This document shows, in pieces, positions 53,995 to 62,680 of a stretch of 64,000 bases of DNA (position 1 is the first letter of the stretch; each line of letters starts with the position of its first letter). The notes under the pieces were generated by a model, which did no database searches, was not told the DNA's origin, and saw only the letters and a program-made list of their open reading frames with translations. The position numbers and the translations under genes were made by a program. Source of the DNA: Sphingomonas sp. LC-1 (GTDB taxonomy: Bacteria > Pseudomonadota > Alphaproteobacteria > Sphingomonadales > Sphingomonadaceae); contig NZ_JANZXB010000007.1 in assembly GCF_025371035.1 (NCBI RefSeq), positions 1 to 64,000 on the forward strand, given 5' to 3'.

Positions 53995-54774
53995 ATGGCT
54001 CGCCGCCGCCAAATCTACGAAGGCAAGGCCAAGATCCTGTACGAGGGCCCCGAGCCCGGCACGCTGATCCAGTATTTCAAGGACGACGCCACCGCGTTCA
54101 ATGCCCAGAAGAAGGGCACGATCAACGGCAAGGGCGTGCTCAACAACCGCATCTCCGAGCATGTCTTCACCATGCTCGACCATATCGGCGTGCCGACCCA
54201 CTTCATCCGCCGCCTGAACATGCGCGAGCAGTTGATCCGCCAGGTCGAGATCGTGCCGATCGAGGTCGTGGTGCGCAACGTCGCGGCGGGCTCGCTGTCC
54301 AAGCGCCTGGGCATCGAAGAGGGCGTGAAGCTGCCCCGCACGATCATCGAATACTACTATAAGGACGATGCGCTGGGCGACCCGATGGTCACCGACGAGC
54401 ATATCGCCTGCTTCGGCTGGGCCAGCCAGGAAGAGATGCACGACATCGCCGACCTGGCGATCCGCGTGAACGACTTCCTGTCGGGCATGTTCGCCGCGAT
54501 CGGCATCCGCCTGGTCGACTTCAAGCTGGAATTCGGCCGCATCTGGGACAATGACTTTGGTCGGATCATCCTGGCCGACGAGATCAGCCCCGATGGCTGC
54601 CGCCTGTGGGACATGACCACCAACGAAAAGCTGGACAAGGATCGCTTCCGTCGCGACCTGGGCGGCGAGGTGGAAGCCTATCAGGAAGTGGCGCGCCGTC
54701 TGGGCCTGCTGCCCGAGGGGGGCGACACCGCCGTCCTCGACCTCGAAGAACACCGCAAGAGCCGGGGCAAGTAA
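53995..54774 (+). CDS. purC: Phosphoribosylaminoimidazole-succinocarboxamide synthase
   Basis: A 259-residue SAICAR synthase. Features are [10 protein letters not shown] at the N-terminus, the [18 protein letters not shown] block, [18 protein letters not shown] and the [10 protein letters not shown] motif. It joins CAIR with aspartate in purine synthesis. ATG53995 gives the standard start. It overlaps purS by one base (TAATG). About 280 bp upstream form the promoter region of the purCSQ unit. Confidence 0.97.
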   Translation: MARRRQIYEGKAKILYEGPEPGTLIQYFKDDATAFNAQKKGTINGKGVLNNRISEHVFTMLDHIGVPTHFIRRLNMREQLIRQVEIVPIEVVVRNVAAGSLSKRLGIEEGVKLPRTIIEYYYKDDALGDPMVTDEHIACFGWASQEEMHDIADLAIRVNDFLSGMFAAIGIRLVDFKLEFGRIWDNDFGRIILADEISPDGCRLWDMTTNEKLDKDRFRRDLGGEVEAYQEVARRLGLLPEGGDTAVLDLEEHRKSRGK

Positions 54775-55004
54775 TGAAGCTGAAGATTTTCGTCACCCTG
54801 AAGCCCGGCGTGCTCGACCCGCAGGGCAAGGCGATCCACCACGCGCTGGAAAGCTTGGGCTTTGCTGGCGTGAACGACGTCCGCGCGGGCAAGCTGATCG
54901 AGCTGGAAGTCGCCGACGCGACCACCGACGCGCAGATCGACGAGATGTGCCGCCAGCTCCTCGCCAACACCGTGATCGAGAATTACCGGGTGGAGCGCGC
55001 CTGA
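54774..55004 (+). CDS. purS: Phosphoribosylformylglycinamidine synthase subunit PurS
   Basis: A 76-residue PurS. The sequence begins [19 protein letters not shown], typical of the family, and ends in IENYRVE. PurS bridges PurL and PurQ in the three-subunit FGAM synthase. It overlaps purC and purQ by one base each, so the three are translated in coupled fashion. purL is not in the window. Confidence 0.96.
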   Translation: MKLKIFVTLKPGVLDPQGKAIHHALESLGFAGVNDVRAGKLIELEVADATTDAQIDEMCRQLLANTVIENYRVERA

Positions 55005-55672
55005 TGAAGACCGCCGTAATCGTCTTTCCGGGCTCGAACTGCGACCGCGACCTCGCCGTCGCGCTGGAGGCGGTGACGGGCGTCAAGCCGGCCATGGTCT
55101 GGCACGGCGACAGCGAACTGCCCGAGGGGCTGGGGCTGATCGGCGTACCGGGCGGCTTCTCTTACGGCGATTACCTGCGCTGCGGCGCGATCGCGGCCCG
55201 CTCGCCGATCATGCGCGCGGTCGTGGAGTCGGCGAACAAGGGCACGCCGGTCTTCGGCGTGTGCAACGGCTTCCAGGTGCTGGCCGAAACCGGGCTGCTG
55301 CCGGGCGCGCTGATGCGCAACCGCTCGCTTAACTTCGTGTGTCGCGACGTCGATCTGGAGGTGGCCAACACCGACAGCGCCTTCACCCGCCTCTACAAAC
55401 AGGGCGAGACGATCCGTATCCCGGTCGCGCATCATGACGGCAATTATTTCGCCGATGCCGACACGCTCGACCGTCTGGAAGGCGAAGGACGCGTGGCCTT
55501 CCGCTATGCCGAGGACGTCAACGGCTCGGCCCGCAACATCGCGGGCGTGCTGAACGAGAAGCGCAACGTGCTGGGCATGATGCCTCACCCCGAACGCCGC
55601 ATCGAAGCCGCCCATGGCGGCGATCATGGCCGACGCCTGTTCGAAGGCCTGCTGGAGATGGTGGGGGCCTAA
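55004..55672 (+). CDS. purQ: Phosphoribosylformylglycinamidine synthase subunit PurQ
   Basis: A 222-residue class I glutamine amidotransferase. The nucleophile Cys is in GVCNGFQVL, the oxyanion strand in [10 protein letters not shown], and the His-Glu pair in MMPHPERR. It supplies ammonia from glutamine to PurL. It overlaps purS by one base (TGATG). The 310 bp after its stop hold repeats and no gene. Confidence 0.97.
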   Translation: MKTAVIVFPGSNCDRDLAVALEAVTGVKPAMVWHGDSELPEGLGLIGVPGGFSYGDYLRCGAIAARSPIMRAVVESANKGTPVFGVCNGFQVLAETGLLPGALMRNRSLNFVCRDVDLEVANTDSAFTRLYKQGETIRIPVAHHDGNYFADADTLDRLEGEGRVAFRYAEDVNGSARNIAGVLNEKRNVLGMMPHPERRIEAAHGGDHGRRLFEGLLEMVGA

Positions 55673-55984
55673 CCCCTCCCCTGTTCAGCCTGAGCGAAGT
55701 CGAAGGCCACGGGACTACATCTGACAAAGGGGGAGCGAGGCGACTCGCTTCCACTTTTTTGTTCGCGCGAAGCCGCGATGGCGCGAAGAAGGTTTTTGTT
55801 CGCGCGGAGGCGCGGAGGACGCAGAGGTGTCTGGTCTTGTGGACGCCCTATCCCTTTCGCCTCATGCTTGCGGCAAAAGCATGCGGCTACCGCCGCGTAG
55901 GGCAGTTCCGCGCCCTCTGCGCCTCTGCGCGAACCCATTCATGCCCCGCTCCTTTGCGTCTTCGCGGCGTCGCGCGAACCCAAA
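55673..55984. repeat. Nested inverted repeats (GCGCGGAGG / GCGCAGAGG family)
   Basis: No gene in 312 bp. Two left arms, GTTCGCGCGAAGCCGCGATG at 55761 and GTTCGCGCGGAGGCGCGGAG at 55798, match two right arms at 55910-55934 and 55951-55979 in inverted order, so the whole can form a large nested stem. A shorter GTTCAGCCTGAGCGAAGTCG word at 55684-55703 is a motif I associate with sphingomonad intergenic repeats. The element follows the pur operon and precedes the convergent transporter gene. Confidence 0.72.
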
Positions 55985-56719
55985 TCAAACCCGCGCCCGG
56001 AATGGCGTGAAGTCGGTTCCCTCGTCGAAAACATCCACCCCCTCGGCGCGCTTCAGCCAGCCGACGATCAGATAGGTCACCGGGGTCAGCAACACCTCCC
56101 AACCTACTTTCAGCGCCCATTGGGTGAACAGCACCACGACCACCAGATGCGTGGTCCACCCCTGCGCGCCCCAGAAGGCCAGCGGATAGAAGATCAGGCT
56201 GTCGACCCCCTGCCCCACCAACGTCGAGCCGATGGTCCGCGACCAGAGATGCCGCCCGCCCGTCCAGACCTTCATCCGCGCCATGACATAGGCATTGACG
56301 AACTCACCCGCCCAAAAGGCGCAGACGCTGGCCAACACGATGCGCGGCACCTGGCCGAAGATCACCTCATAGGCTGCCTGGTTGGTCCAGCTCGGCGCCG
56401 GTGGCAGCGCGACGACGACATAGCTCATGAACGCCATGAACAGCACCGCCGCCGTCCCCGCCCAGATGACCCGCCGCGCGCGGGCATAGCCATACACTTC
56501 GGTCAGCACATCTCCGATGACGTAGCTCAGCGGAAAGAACAGGATACCCGCGCCGAACGGCCACTGTCCGACCAGCGGCAAGTCGATCACCGCGACCTTG
56601 CCCGCACCGATGACGTTGGACAGCAGCAGGATGGTGACGAACGCCGCCATCACGAAGTCAAACCAGCGAAACGTCGTCCGCTCCACATCGCGTCCCGTGA
56701 CCGCCCGTTCCCCACTCAT
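55985..56719 (-). CDS. Queuosine precursor transporter (YhhQ family)
   Basis: A 244-residue membrane protein with about six helices, of the YhhQ/VUT-1 family that imports queuine or preQ precursors for tRNA modification. Family motifs include LLLSNVIGAGKV, PLSYVIGDVLTEVYGYARARRVIW and the GQGVDSLIFYPLAF segment. ATG56719 lacks a signal peptide, as expected. AAGGGG lies upstream. It is a single gene between repeats and tRNA-Arg, which is not itself a queuosine-type tRNA. Confidence 0.92.
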   Translation of the reverse strand: MSGERAVTGRDVERTTFRWFDFVMAAFVTILLLSNVIGAGKVAVIDLPLVGQWPFGAGILFFPLSYVIGDVLTEVYGYARARRVIWAGTAAVLFMAFMSYVVVALPPAPSWTNQAAYEVIFGQVPRIVLASVCAFWAGEFVNAYVMARMKVWTGGRHLWSRTIGSTLVGQGVDSLIFYPLAFWGAQGWTTHLVVVVLFTQWALKVGWEVLLTPVTYLIVGWLKRAEGVDVFDEGTDFTPFRARV

Positions 56720-56802
56720 GCCGATCCCCTTCACCCTGTTCGGACCGACATTTATCGCCATTCCCAAAGCACGCAAACCACGCTACGAACCCGCCCATCC
56801 GC

Positions 56803-56879
56803 GCGTCCGTAGCTCAGTTGGATAGAGCAAGGAGCTTCTACCTCCTCGGTCGGGGGTTCGAATCCCTCCGGGCGCGCCA
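56803..56879 (+). tRNA. tRNA-Arg (anticodon TCT)
   Basis: Full cloverleaf with CCA encoded. The acceptor GCGTCCG pairs with CGGGCGC (one T-G), the D-arm contains GCTCAGTTGGATAGAGC, the anticodon loop is CTTCTAC with TCT at 34-36, and the T-loop is TTCGAAT. It decodes AGA and, by wobble, AGG. The window therefore holds both tRNAs for the rare Arg box AGR. No integrase or direct repeat is seen at its 3' end. Confidence 0.97.
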
Positions 56880-56937
56880 GTTCCTAAAATGGTTGCCGGG
56901 CAAAGCTCGACCCCTGGCCGGATTGCCCAGTTCCCCT

Positions 56938-57972
56938 TCAGTTCGCCGCGAAGGAGGGGACCTGGGTGGCCACCGTCGGAATGTCGCTCAGCGCGGCAAT
57001 TTCGTCGGCGTCGCCGAGCATAAGGCCAACCCGCTGGTGAAGCCCCGTGGGCGCAATATCGAGTATCCGCCTCTCGCCATCGGTCGCCGCGCCGCCCGCC
57101 TGTTCGATCAGATAGCTCATCGGATTGGCCTCATACATCAGGCGGAGCCTGGCGTGGCCGGTGCGCTCGTCGCGGGGATAGAGGAAGGTGCCGCCGCGTT
57201 TCAGGATGCGGTGGACATCGGCCACCATCGACCCAGTCCAGCGCATCGAATAGTCCCGGCCGCAAGGACCTTCGCTGCCCGCCACCCGATCGTCGACGAA
57301 GCGGGCGACCACATCCGACCATTGCCGCCGCCGCGCCACGTTGATCGCGAACTCAGGCGTCCCGCCGGGCATCCGGATCGGGCCATCGGTGAGGTTCCAG
57401 GCCCCGACCTCGCGGTCCAGCGTGAACTCGTACACACCGGTGCCGATCGACAGCATCAACAGCGTCTGCGGTCCGTAAATGGCATAGCCCGCCGCCACCT
57501 GCTCCGAGCCGGGCTGAAGGAAATCCTCCTCGCCAATCTCGCGACCGGCGGCGTCCGCCGGGGCCTTCAGGACCGAGAAGATGGTGCCGACCGACAGGCA
57601 GACATCGATGTTGCTCGACCCGTCGATGGGATCGAACAGCAGCAGATATTCGCCCTTGGGATAGCGATTGGGAATGCGGTGGATCGTCTCCATTTCCTCC
57701 GACGCCATCGCCGCGAGGTGCCCGCCCCATTCATTGGCATCGAGCAGGAAGTCGTTGGCGATCACGTCCAGCTTCTTCTGGACCTCGCCCTGCACATTCT
57801 CGCTGCCCAGCGACCCCAGCACCTCGCCCAGCGCGCCCTTCGACACGGCATGGCCGACCGTCTTGCAGGCGCGCGCCACCGTCTCGATCAGCAGCCGCAA
57901 TTCGCCGGGCAGCTTCGCGGGCCCCCGCTGCTGTTCGATCAGGAAGCGGGTGAGCGACATTCGTGGTGTCAT
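56938..57972 (-). CDS. fbp: Class I fructose-1,6-bisphosphatase
   Basis: A 344-residue FBPase. The metal and substrate region [18 protein letters not shown] is intact, as are the ASEEMET loop and the [17 protein letters not shown] motif with the substrate-binding Arg/Met. It hydrolyses fructose-1,6-bisphosphate to fructose-6-phosphate. The gene starts 2 bp after the LacI-family regulator stop on the same strand and is almost certainly co-transcribed with it, placing FBPase under the same control as fructose uptake. A TTG two codons upstream is possible but ATG57972 is preferred. Confidence 0.95.
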   Translation of the reverse strand: MTPRMSLTRFLIEQQRGPAKLPGELRLLIETVARACKTVGHAVSKGALGEVLGSLGSENVQGEVQKKLDVIANDFLLDANEWGGHLAAMASEEMETIHRIPNRYPKGEYLLLFDPIDGSSNIDVCLSVGTIFSVLKAPADAAGREIGEEDFLQPGSEQVAAGYAIYGPQTLLMLSIGTGVYEFTLDREVGAWNLTDGPIRMPGGTPEFAINVARRRQWSDVVARFVDDRVAGSEGPCGRDYSMRWTGSMVADVHRILKRGGTFLYPRDERTGHARLRLMYEANPMSYLIEQAGGAATDGERRILDIAPTGLHQRVGLMLGDADEIAALSDIPTVATQVPSFAAN

Positions 57973-57974
57973 GG

Positions 57975-59003
57975 TCAAGCTCCAGGCTGGGTGGAGAGGA
58001 GGGAAAGCATTGGGTTGGAGGCCGCCGAGACGCTCGAGCCGCGGGCGATCAGCCGTCCGGCGAGCACGACCTTGCGGACCGCGGCATCGGCATGGTCGAG
58101 GCGATCGATCAGCATCGCCATGGCGGTGCGGCCGATTTCCTCGACCGGCTGTTCGATGACCGACAGGCCGCCGCCGACCAGGTCCATCCAGCCCTCATTG
58201 TCGAATCCGGCCAGCGCCATGTCGCCCGGTACCGATAGGCCCAGTCCGTGCAGCGTGCGCAGGACCGCCATCAGGGCCAGGCCGTTGCTGGCGACCAGAG
58301 CCTGAGGGCGATCCGGCCGCGCGAGCAGGTCGGTGACGATCCGCGCCACCTCGCCATCGCCATGCGGGACGGCGATCGCCTCGGCGGTAAGGCCCAGCCG
58401 CTGCGCCGCCGCCTCGAAGCCCGCACGGCGTTCCTCGCCCGTGCTGCTCGACGCGCCGAACAGCCCCGCGATCCGGCGGAACCCGCGCGCCTGGAGGTGT
58501 TCGACCAGCAGCGCCGCCATCGCGGCATTGTCGAGCACGACGCAGTCATGCGCGATGCCGGGCGTGGCGCGGTCGATCAGGATCATCGGATAGTCGGGCT
58601 TCGCCTTGCCCAGTTTCGCCAAACCCTGTCGGGTCGGCGCCAGGATGACGCCGGTCACGCGCTCTTCCTGCATCAGTTGCAGGTACATCGCCTCGCGAAC
58701 CGGGTCCTCGTCGGTGTTGCACAGGATTACGCGCAGGCCGCGCGCATAGGCCAGGTTTTCGATAACGCGCGAAACCGCGGTGAAGAAGGGGTTGCGGATG
58801 TCGGCGACGACCAGCCCGATGGTGTTGGTGTGTCGCGACCGCAGCCGCCGGGCGGCGAGGTTGGGGCGATAGCCGGTCGACCGCACCGCCGCGAGCACGC
58901 GGTCGCGCATCGCCTCATCGACATTGCGGCCGCTCAGCACCCGCGACACCGTCGCGGTCGAGACGTTGGCGACCAGTGCCACATCCTTGATACCGACGGT
59001 CAT
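57975..59003 (-). CDS. LacI-family transcriptional regulator of the fructose locus
   Basis: A 342-residue LacI/GalR-type regulator. The N-terminal HTH is [24 protein letters not shown], followed by the hinge [10 protein letters not shown]. The periplasmic-binding-like effector domain has the [14 protein letters not shown] and DNEGWMDLV segments. It is divergent from fruB and two palindromes flank it: one over the fruB promoter, one at its own start. The usual effector in such systems is fructose-1-phosphate; that is inference from known FruR-type systems. It probably represses both directions. Confidence 0.88.
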   Translation of the reverse strand: MTVGIKDVALVANVSTATVSRVLSGRNVDEAMRDRVLAAVRSTGYRPNLAARRLRSRHTNTIGLVVADIRNPFFTAVSRVIENLAYARGLRVILCNTDEDPVREAMYLQLMQEERVTGVILAPTRQGLAKLGKAKPDYPMILIDRATPGIAHDCVVLDNAAMAALLVEHLQARGFRRIAGLFGASSSTGEERRAGFEAAAQRLGLTAEAIAVPHGDGEVARIVTDLLARPDRPQALVASNGLALMAVLRTLHGLGLSVPGDMALAGFDNEGWMDLVGGGLSVIEQPVEEIGRTAMAMLIDRLDHADAAVRKVVLAGRLIARGSSVSAASNPMLSLLSTQPGA

Positions 59004-59017
59004 GGAAAACGTTCTCT
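59004..59017. promoter_or_regulatory. Operator-like palindrome at the LacI start codon
   Basis: GGAAAACGTTCTCT shares 12 of 14 positions with the perfect operator at 59104. It directly abuts the regulator's start codon on the minus strand, where bound protein would block its own expression. The sequence similarity is seen; autoregulation is inference. Confidence 0.68.
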
Positions 59018-59089
59018 CCTCTCCACTGCGCGTTCTGACGTCGCGTTCCCAAGTTTCATGCCTGCTCCGTCGTTTCGTGGCAAGCGCTA

Positions 59090-59118
59090 TTGACATAGTT
59101 TAGAGAAAACGTTTTCTA
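59090..59118 (+). promoter_or_regulatory. fruB promoter
   Basis: TTGACA at 59090-59095, a 17-bp spacer and TTTCTA at 59113-59118. The -35 matches consensus exactly; the -10 is weak and falls inside the operator at 59104-59117, so a bound repressor would cover it. The distance to fruB ATG59166 leaves about 40 nt of leader. Confidence 0.6.
59104..59117. promoter_or_regulatory. Perfect LacI-type operator AGAAAACGTTTTCT
   Basis: A 14-bp perfect palindrome with the central CG that LacI/GalR proteins favour. It lies between the -35 and -10 elements of the fruB promoter. A near copy is at 59004-59017, 100 bp away on the DNA, a spacing that could permit looping. The regulator gene next to it is the obvious candidate binder. 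Confidence 0.82.
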
Positions 59119-59165
59119 GGACGACAAGCGACGATCGAGAGTCGTGCCGGAGAGGCCAGAAAGAC

Positions 59166-61712
59166 ATGTCTACCCAAGCCCCGCCCCCTGCCATCCGCCC
59201 GGAGCTCATCCGGCTCGCGGCCACGGCGACCGACAAGACGGATGCGATCCGCCAGGCGGGGCAGCTGCTCGTCGCGGCGGGATGCGTCGGTGCTGGCTAT
59301 GAGGACAGCATGATCGCGCGCGAGGGCGTCGCGAACACCTTTCTCGGCGCGGGAGTGGCGATCCCCCATGGGCTTGGCGAGGACAAGGGACTGGTTCGTC
59401 GCGACGGGATCGCGGTGCTGCAATTCGTCGATGGGATCGAGTGGAATCCCGGCCAGGTCGCCCATCTGGTGGTCGGCATCGCCGCCAGTTCGGACAGCCA
59501 TATCGCAATCCTGCGCCGCCTGACCCGCCTGATCCAGGACGAAGCGCGACTGCATCAGCTGGCGACCACCGACGACCCGATGCTGATCATCGCCGCGTTG
59601 CAGGACGAGGCGACCGATAGCCATCGGACCCGCCTGCCCGCCGACGATCTGGACGAGCGGGTGACATGGACCGTCGATTATCCCACTGGCCTGCACGCGC
59701 GTCCGGCCGCCGCCTGGTCGGAAGCGGCCAAGGCGCTGCCGGTCGCGCTGCGTGTCCGGCACGAGGGGGAAACCGCCGATCCGCGCAGCCTGGTCGCCCT
59801 GCTCCAGCTCGGACTGAAGGCCGGGGACCAGATCACCATCTCGGCTTCCGGGCCCGGAGCGCGGGGTGCAGTGGACAGCTTCCATGCGGCGATCACGCGA
59901 CTGACCACTCGCGAAAAGGCCGATGCCGCGCGTGCCGCGCAAAAGGCGGCGGCGGCGGCCCCCGTCCAGGGCTGGAAACCCGTCGGGACGCCCGCGATGA
60001 TCGCGGGGGTCGCGGCCAGCCCGGGACTGGCGATCGGTTCGGTCCATGTCCTCGCCTCGGCGGAACTGGAGGTCGTCGACCATCCCGCCGACCTGGCCAC
60101 CGGGGGTGCGCTGCTGGAGGGCGCACTGATCCGCACGCGGGCGCAAATGCAGGCGCTGATCGACGACACCACCCGCCGCCTGGGCGCGGGCGACGCGGCG
60201 ATCTTCAAGGCGCAGGCGGGTCTGCTCGACGATACCGACCTGATCACGCTCACCTGCCAGTTGATGGTCGAGGGTCATGGCGTCGCCTGGGCCTGGCATC
60301 AGGCGATCGAGCGCATGGCGGGCCAGTTGTCGGCGCTGGGCAATCCCGTGCTCGCCGCACGCTCGGCCGATCTGCGCGACATCGGCCGCCGCGTCCTGGC
60401 GCAGATCGATCCCGGATTGGGGCTGGGGACACTCGACGACCTGCCCGAAGCGCCGTGCATCCTCGTCGCCGCCGATCTGGCGCCATCGGATACGGCCGCG
60501 CTCGACACGAACCGCGTGGCGGGCATTGCCACCGCATTGGGCGGCCCGACCTCGCACAGCGCCATCCTGGCGCGCACGCTCGGCCTGCCTTCGGTCGTCG
60601 CGGCGGGCGCGGACCTGTTGTCGCAGGCGGCGGGGACGGTCGCGATCGTCGATGGCGATACCGGGCGGGTGTGGCTCGATCCGTCCGAAGCGGATCTGGC
60701 CTCCGCCCGCGACTGGATCACCGCCATCGCCGCGCGCCGTGCCGCCGAGGAAGCCGAACGCAGCCGCCCGGCCGTCACCCTCGACGGCCATGGCGTCGCG
60801 ATCGCCGCCAATGTGAACCGCCCCGATCAGGTCGCCGAGGCGCTGGCGCAAGGTGGCGAGGGCGTCGGCCTGATGCGCACCGAATTCCTGTTCCTCGAAC
60901 GTGGCGACAGCCCCAGCGAGGACGAACAATATGCCGTCTACCGCGCGATGATTGACGGGCTGGACGGTCGCCCGCTGATCGTCCGCACCCTCGACATCGG
61001 CGGCGACAAGCAGGTGCCGCACCTGCACCTGCCCAAGGAGGAGAACCCCTTCCTCGGCGTGCGCGGCGCGCGGCTGCTGCTGCGCCGCCCCGACCTGCTG
61101 GAGCCGCAGTTGCGCGCGCTCTACCGCGCCGCCAAGGATGGCGGCGACCTGTCGATCATGTTCCCGATGATCACCTCGGTCGCCGAACTCGTGACGTTGC
61201 GGGAACGGTGCGAGGCGGTACGCGGGTCGCTCGACGCGCCGGTGGTGCCGATCGGCATCATGATCGAGGTGCCCGCCGCCGCCGTTCAGGCCCATGCGCT
61301 GGCGAAGCATGCCGATTTCTTCTCGGTCGGCACCAACGACCTGACTCAATATGCGCTCGCCATCGACCGGCAGAATCCCGAACTGGCGAGCGAAGCGGAC
61401 TCGATGCACCCGGCCGTATTGCGTCTGATCGCCATGACGGTGGAGGGAGCGCGGCAGCATGATCGCTGGGTTGGGGTGTGCGGCGGTCTGGCGGGCGATC
61501 CGTTCGGTGCGGCGCTGCTGACCGGCCTGGGCGTCACCGAATTGTCGATGACCCCGCGCGACCTGCCCGCGGTCAAGGCGCGGCTGCGCAGCAGTGAGCT
61601 GCCCGCGCTTCAGGCATTGGCCGCCCGCGCGCTGACGATGGAGAGCGCCGCCGATGTGCGCGCGCTCGACGTCGCACCGGTTGCGGAGTTGCGCGAAAGG
61701 AGTGCCGCGTGA
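59166..61712 (+). CDS. fruB: PTS fructose multiphosphoryl transfer protein (EIIA-HPr-EI)
   Basis: An 848-residue fusion that carries the whole soluble phosphorelay. Residues about 1-150 are EIIA-Fru with His68 in VAIPHGLGED; about 165-250 are HPr with His177 in TGLHARPAAAW; about 275-848 are Enzyme I with His464 in GGPTSHSAILAR, the PEP-binding MRTEFLFLERG and SVGTNDLTQY. Phosphate passes from PEP through these sites to FruA. GAGAGG precedes ATG59166. It is first in fruBKA and overlaps fruK by one base. Confidence 0.96.
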   Translation: MSTQAPPPAIRPELIRLAATATDKTDAIRQAGQLLVAAGCVGAGYEDSMIAREGVANTFLGAGVAIPHGLGEDKGLVRRDGIAVLQFVDGIEWNPGQVAHLVVGIAASSDSHIAILRRLTRLIQDEARLHQLATTDDPMLIIAALQDEATDSHRTRLPADDLDERVTWTVDYPTGLHARPAAAWSEAAKALPVALRVRHEGETADPRSLVALLQLGLKAGDQITISASGPGARGAVDSFHAAITRLTTREKADAARAAQKAAAAAPVQGWKPVGTPAMIAGVAASPGLAIGSVHVLASAELEVVDHPADLATGGALLEGALIRTRAQMQALIDDTTRRLGAGDAAIFKAQAGLLDDTDLITLTCQLMVEGHGVAWAWHQAIERMAGQLSALGNPVLAARSADLRDIGRRVLAQIDPGLGLGTLDDLPEAPCILVAADLAPSDTAALDTNRVAGIATALGGPTSHSAILARTLGLPSVVAAGADLLSQAAGTVAIVDGDTGRVWLDPSEADLASARDWITAIAARRAAEEAERSRPAVTLDGHGVAIAANVNRPDQVAEALAQGGEGVGLMRTEFLFLERGDSPSEDEQYAVYRAMIDGLDGRPLIVRTLDIGGDKQVPHLHLPKEENPFLGVRGARLLLRRPDLLEPQLRALYRAAKDGGDLSIMFPMITSVAELVTLRERCEAVRGSLDAPVVPIGIMIEVPAAAVQAHALAKHADFFSVGTNDLTQYALAIDRQNPELASEADSMHPAVLRLIAMTVEGARQHDRWVGVCGGLAGDPFGAALLTGLGVTELSMTPRDLPAVKARLRSSELPALQALAARALTMESAADVRALDVAPVAELRERSAA

Positions 61713-62680
61713 TGCGTATCGCCACCGTCACCTTCAATCCCGCGATCGACCAGACAATCATGGTCGACCGGCTGGTCCCCGGCGAAGTCCATCGCGCGCG
61801 CTCGATCCGCCAGGATGCGGGCGGCAAGGGCGTCAACGTCGCGAGTTGCCTCGCCGATTGGGGTGCGCCGGTCAGCGTGTTCGGGCTGCTGGGACAGGAC
61901 AATGCGACCCTGTTCGAAACGCTGTTCGAGCAGAAGGCGATCGACGACCGCTTCGTGCGCTTGGGCGGTGACACGCGCGTCAACATGAAGATCGTCGACG
62001 ACACGGACACCACCGACATCAACATGAGCGGCCCCGTGGTCGGCGAGGCCGATGTCGCTCGGGTCGAGCAGGCGGTGACGGATTTCGCGGGCGAGGACGC
62101 GCTGATCGTCCTGTCGGGCAGCCTGCCGCCGGGATGCGACACGATCCTCTATGCCGGGATGGTGGCGACGCTGACCGCGCGCGGCGCGCGGGTGCTGCTC
62201 GATACCAGCGGCGCGCCGCTGACCCAGGCGCTGCGCGCCGATGTGTTGCCGCACATCGTCAAGCCCAATCGCCGGGAACTGGCCGCCTGGGCCGACACCT
62301 CGCTCGACACCATCGCCGAGGTCGCCGCGTGCGCGACGGCGCTGCACCGGCGCGGCGTGGCGCTGGTGGTCGTGTCGATGGGCGAAGACGGTGCGCTGTT
62401 CGTATCGGACGAAGGCGCGCTGGTCGCGCATCTGGCCGCCGGGCCGCTCGCCAGCACGGTGGGCGCGGGCGACGCCATGGTCGCGGGGCTGGCCGCCGGG
62501 ATCGCCGAAGGCGCTGGACTGGAGCGGATCGCGCGCCTGTCCACCGCCTTCGCCGTCGCCAAGCTGGGGCGGCCGGGCCCGCACCTGCCAGACCTCGCGA
62601 CTATCGACGCATTGGCCGCACAGGTCACGATCAGCGGAGCCGGGGTTACCGGTCCGTCCATGGTGGGAGAGGATTCATGA
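61712..62680 (+). CDS. fruK: 1-phosphofructokinase
   Basis: A 322-residue PfkB-family kinase. The sugar-binding region is [10 protein letters not shown] and [10 protein letters not shown], and the C-terminal catalytic motif is [13 protein letters not shown] with the base Asp. It phosphorylates fructose-1-phosphate, the product of FruA, to fructose-1,6-bisphosphate. Start ATG61712 overlaps the fruB stop; a GTG at 61709 is an alternative. It overlaps fruA by four bases. Confidence 0.95.
   Translation: MRIATVTFNPAIDQTIMVDRLVPGEVHRARSIRQDAGGKGVNVASCLADWGAPVSVFGLLGQDNATLFETLFEQKAIDDRFVRLGGDTRVNMKIVDDTDTTDINMSGPVVGEADVARVEQAVTDFAGEDALIVLSGSLPPGCDTILYAGMVATLTARGARVLLDTSGAPLTQALRADVLPHIVKPNRRELAAWADTSLDTIAEVAACATALHRRGVALVVVSMGEDGALFVSDEGALVAHLAAGPLASTVGAGDAMVAGLAAGIAEGAGLERIARLSTAFAVAKLGRPGPHLPDLATIDALAAQVTISGAGVTGPSMVGEDS

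Noticed and set aside
55684-55703. Short repeat as an insertion-sequence end
   Set aside because: There is no transposase ORF and no target duplication visible; it fits better as a dispersed intergenic repeat.
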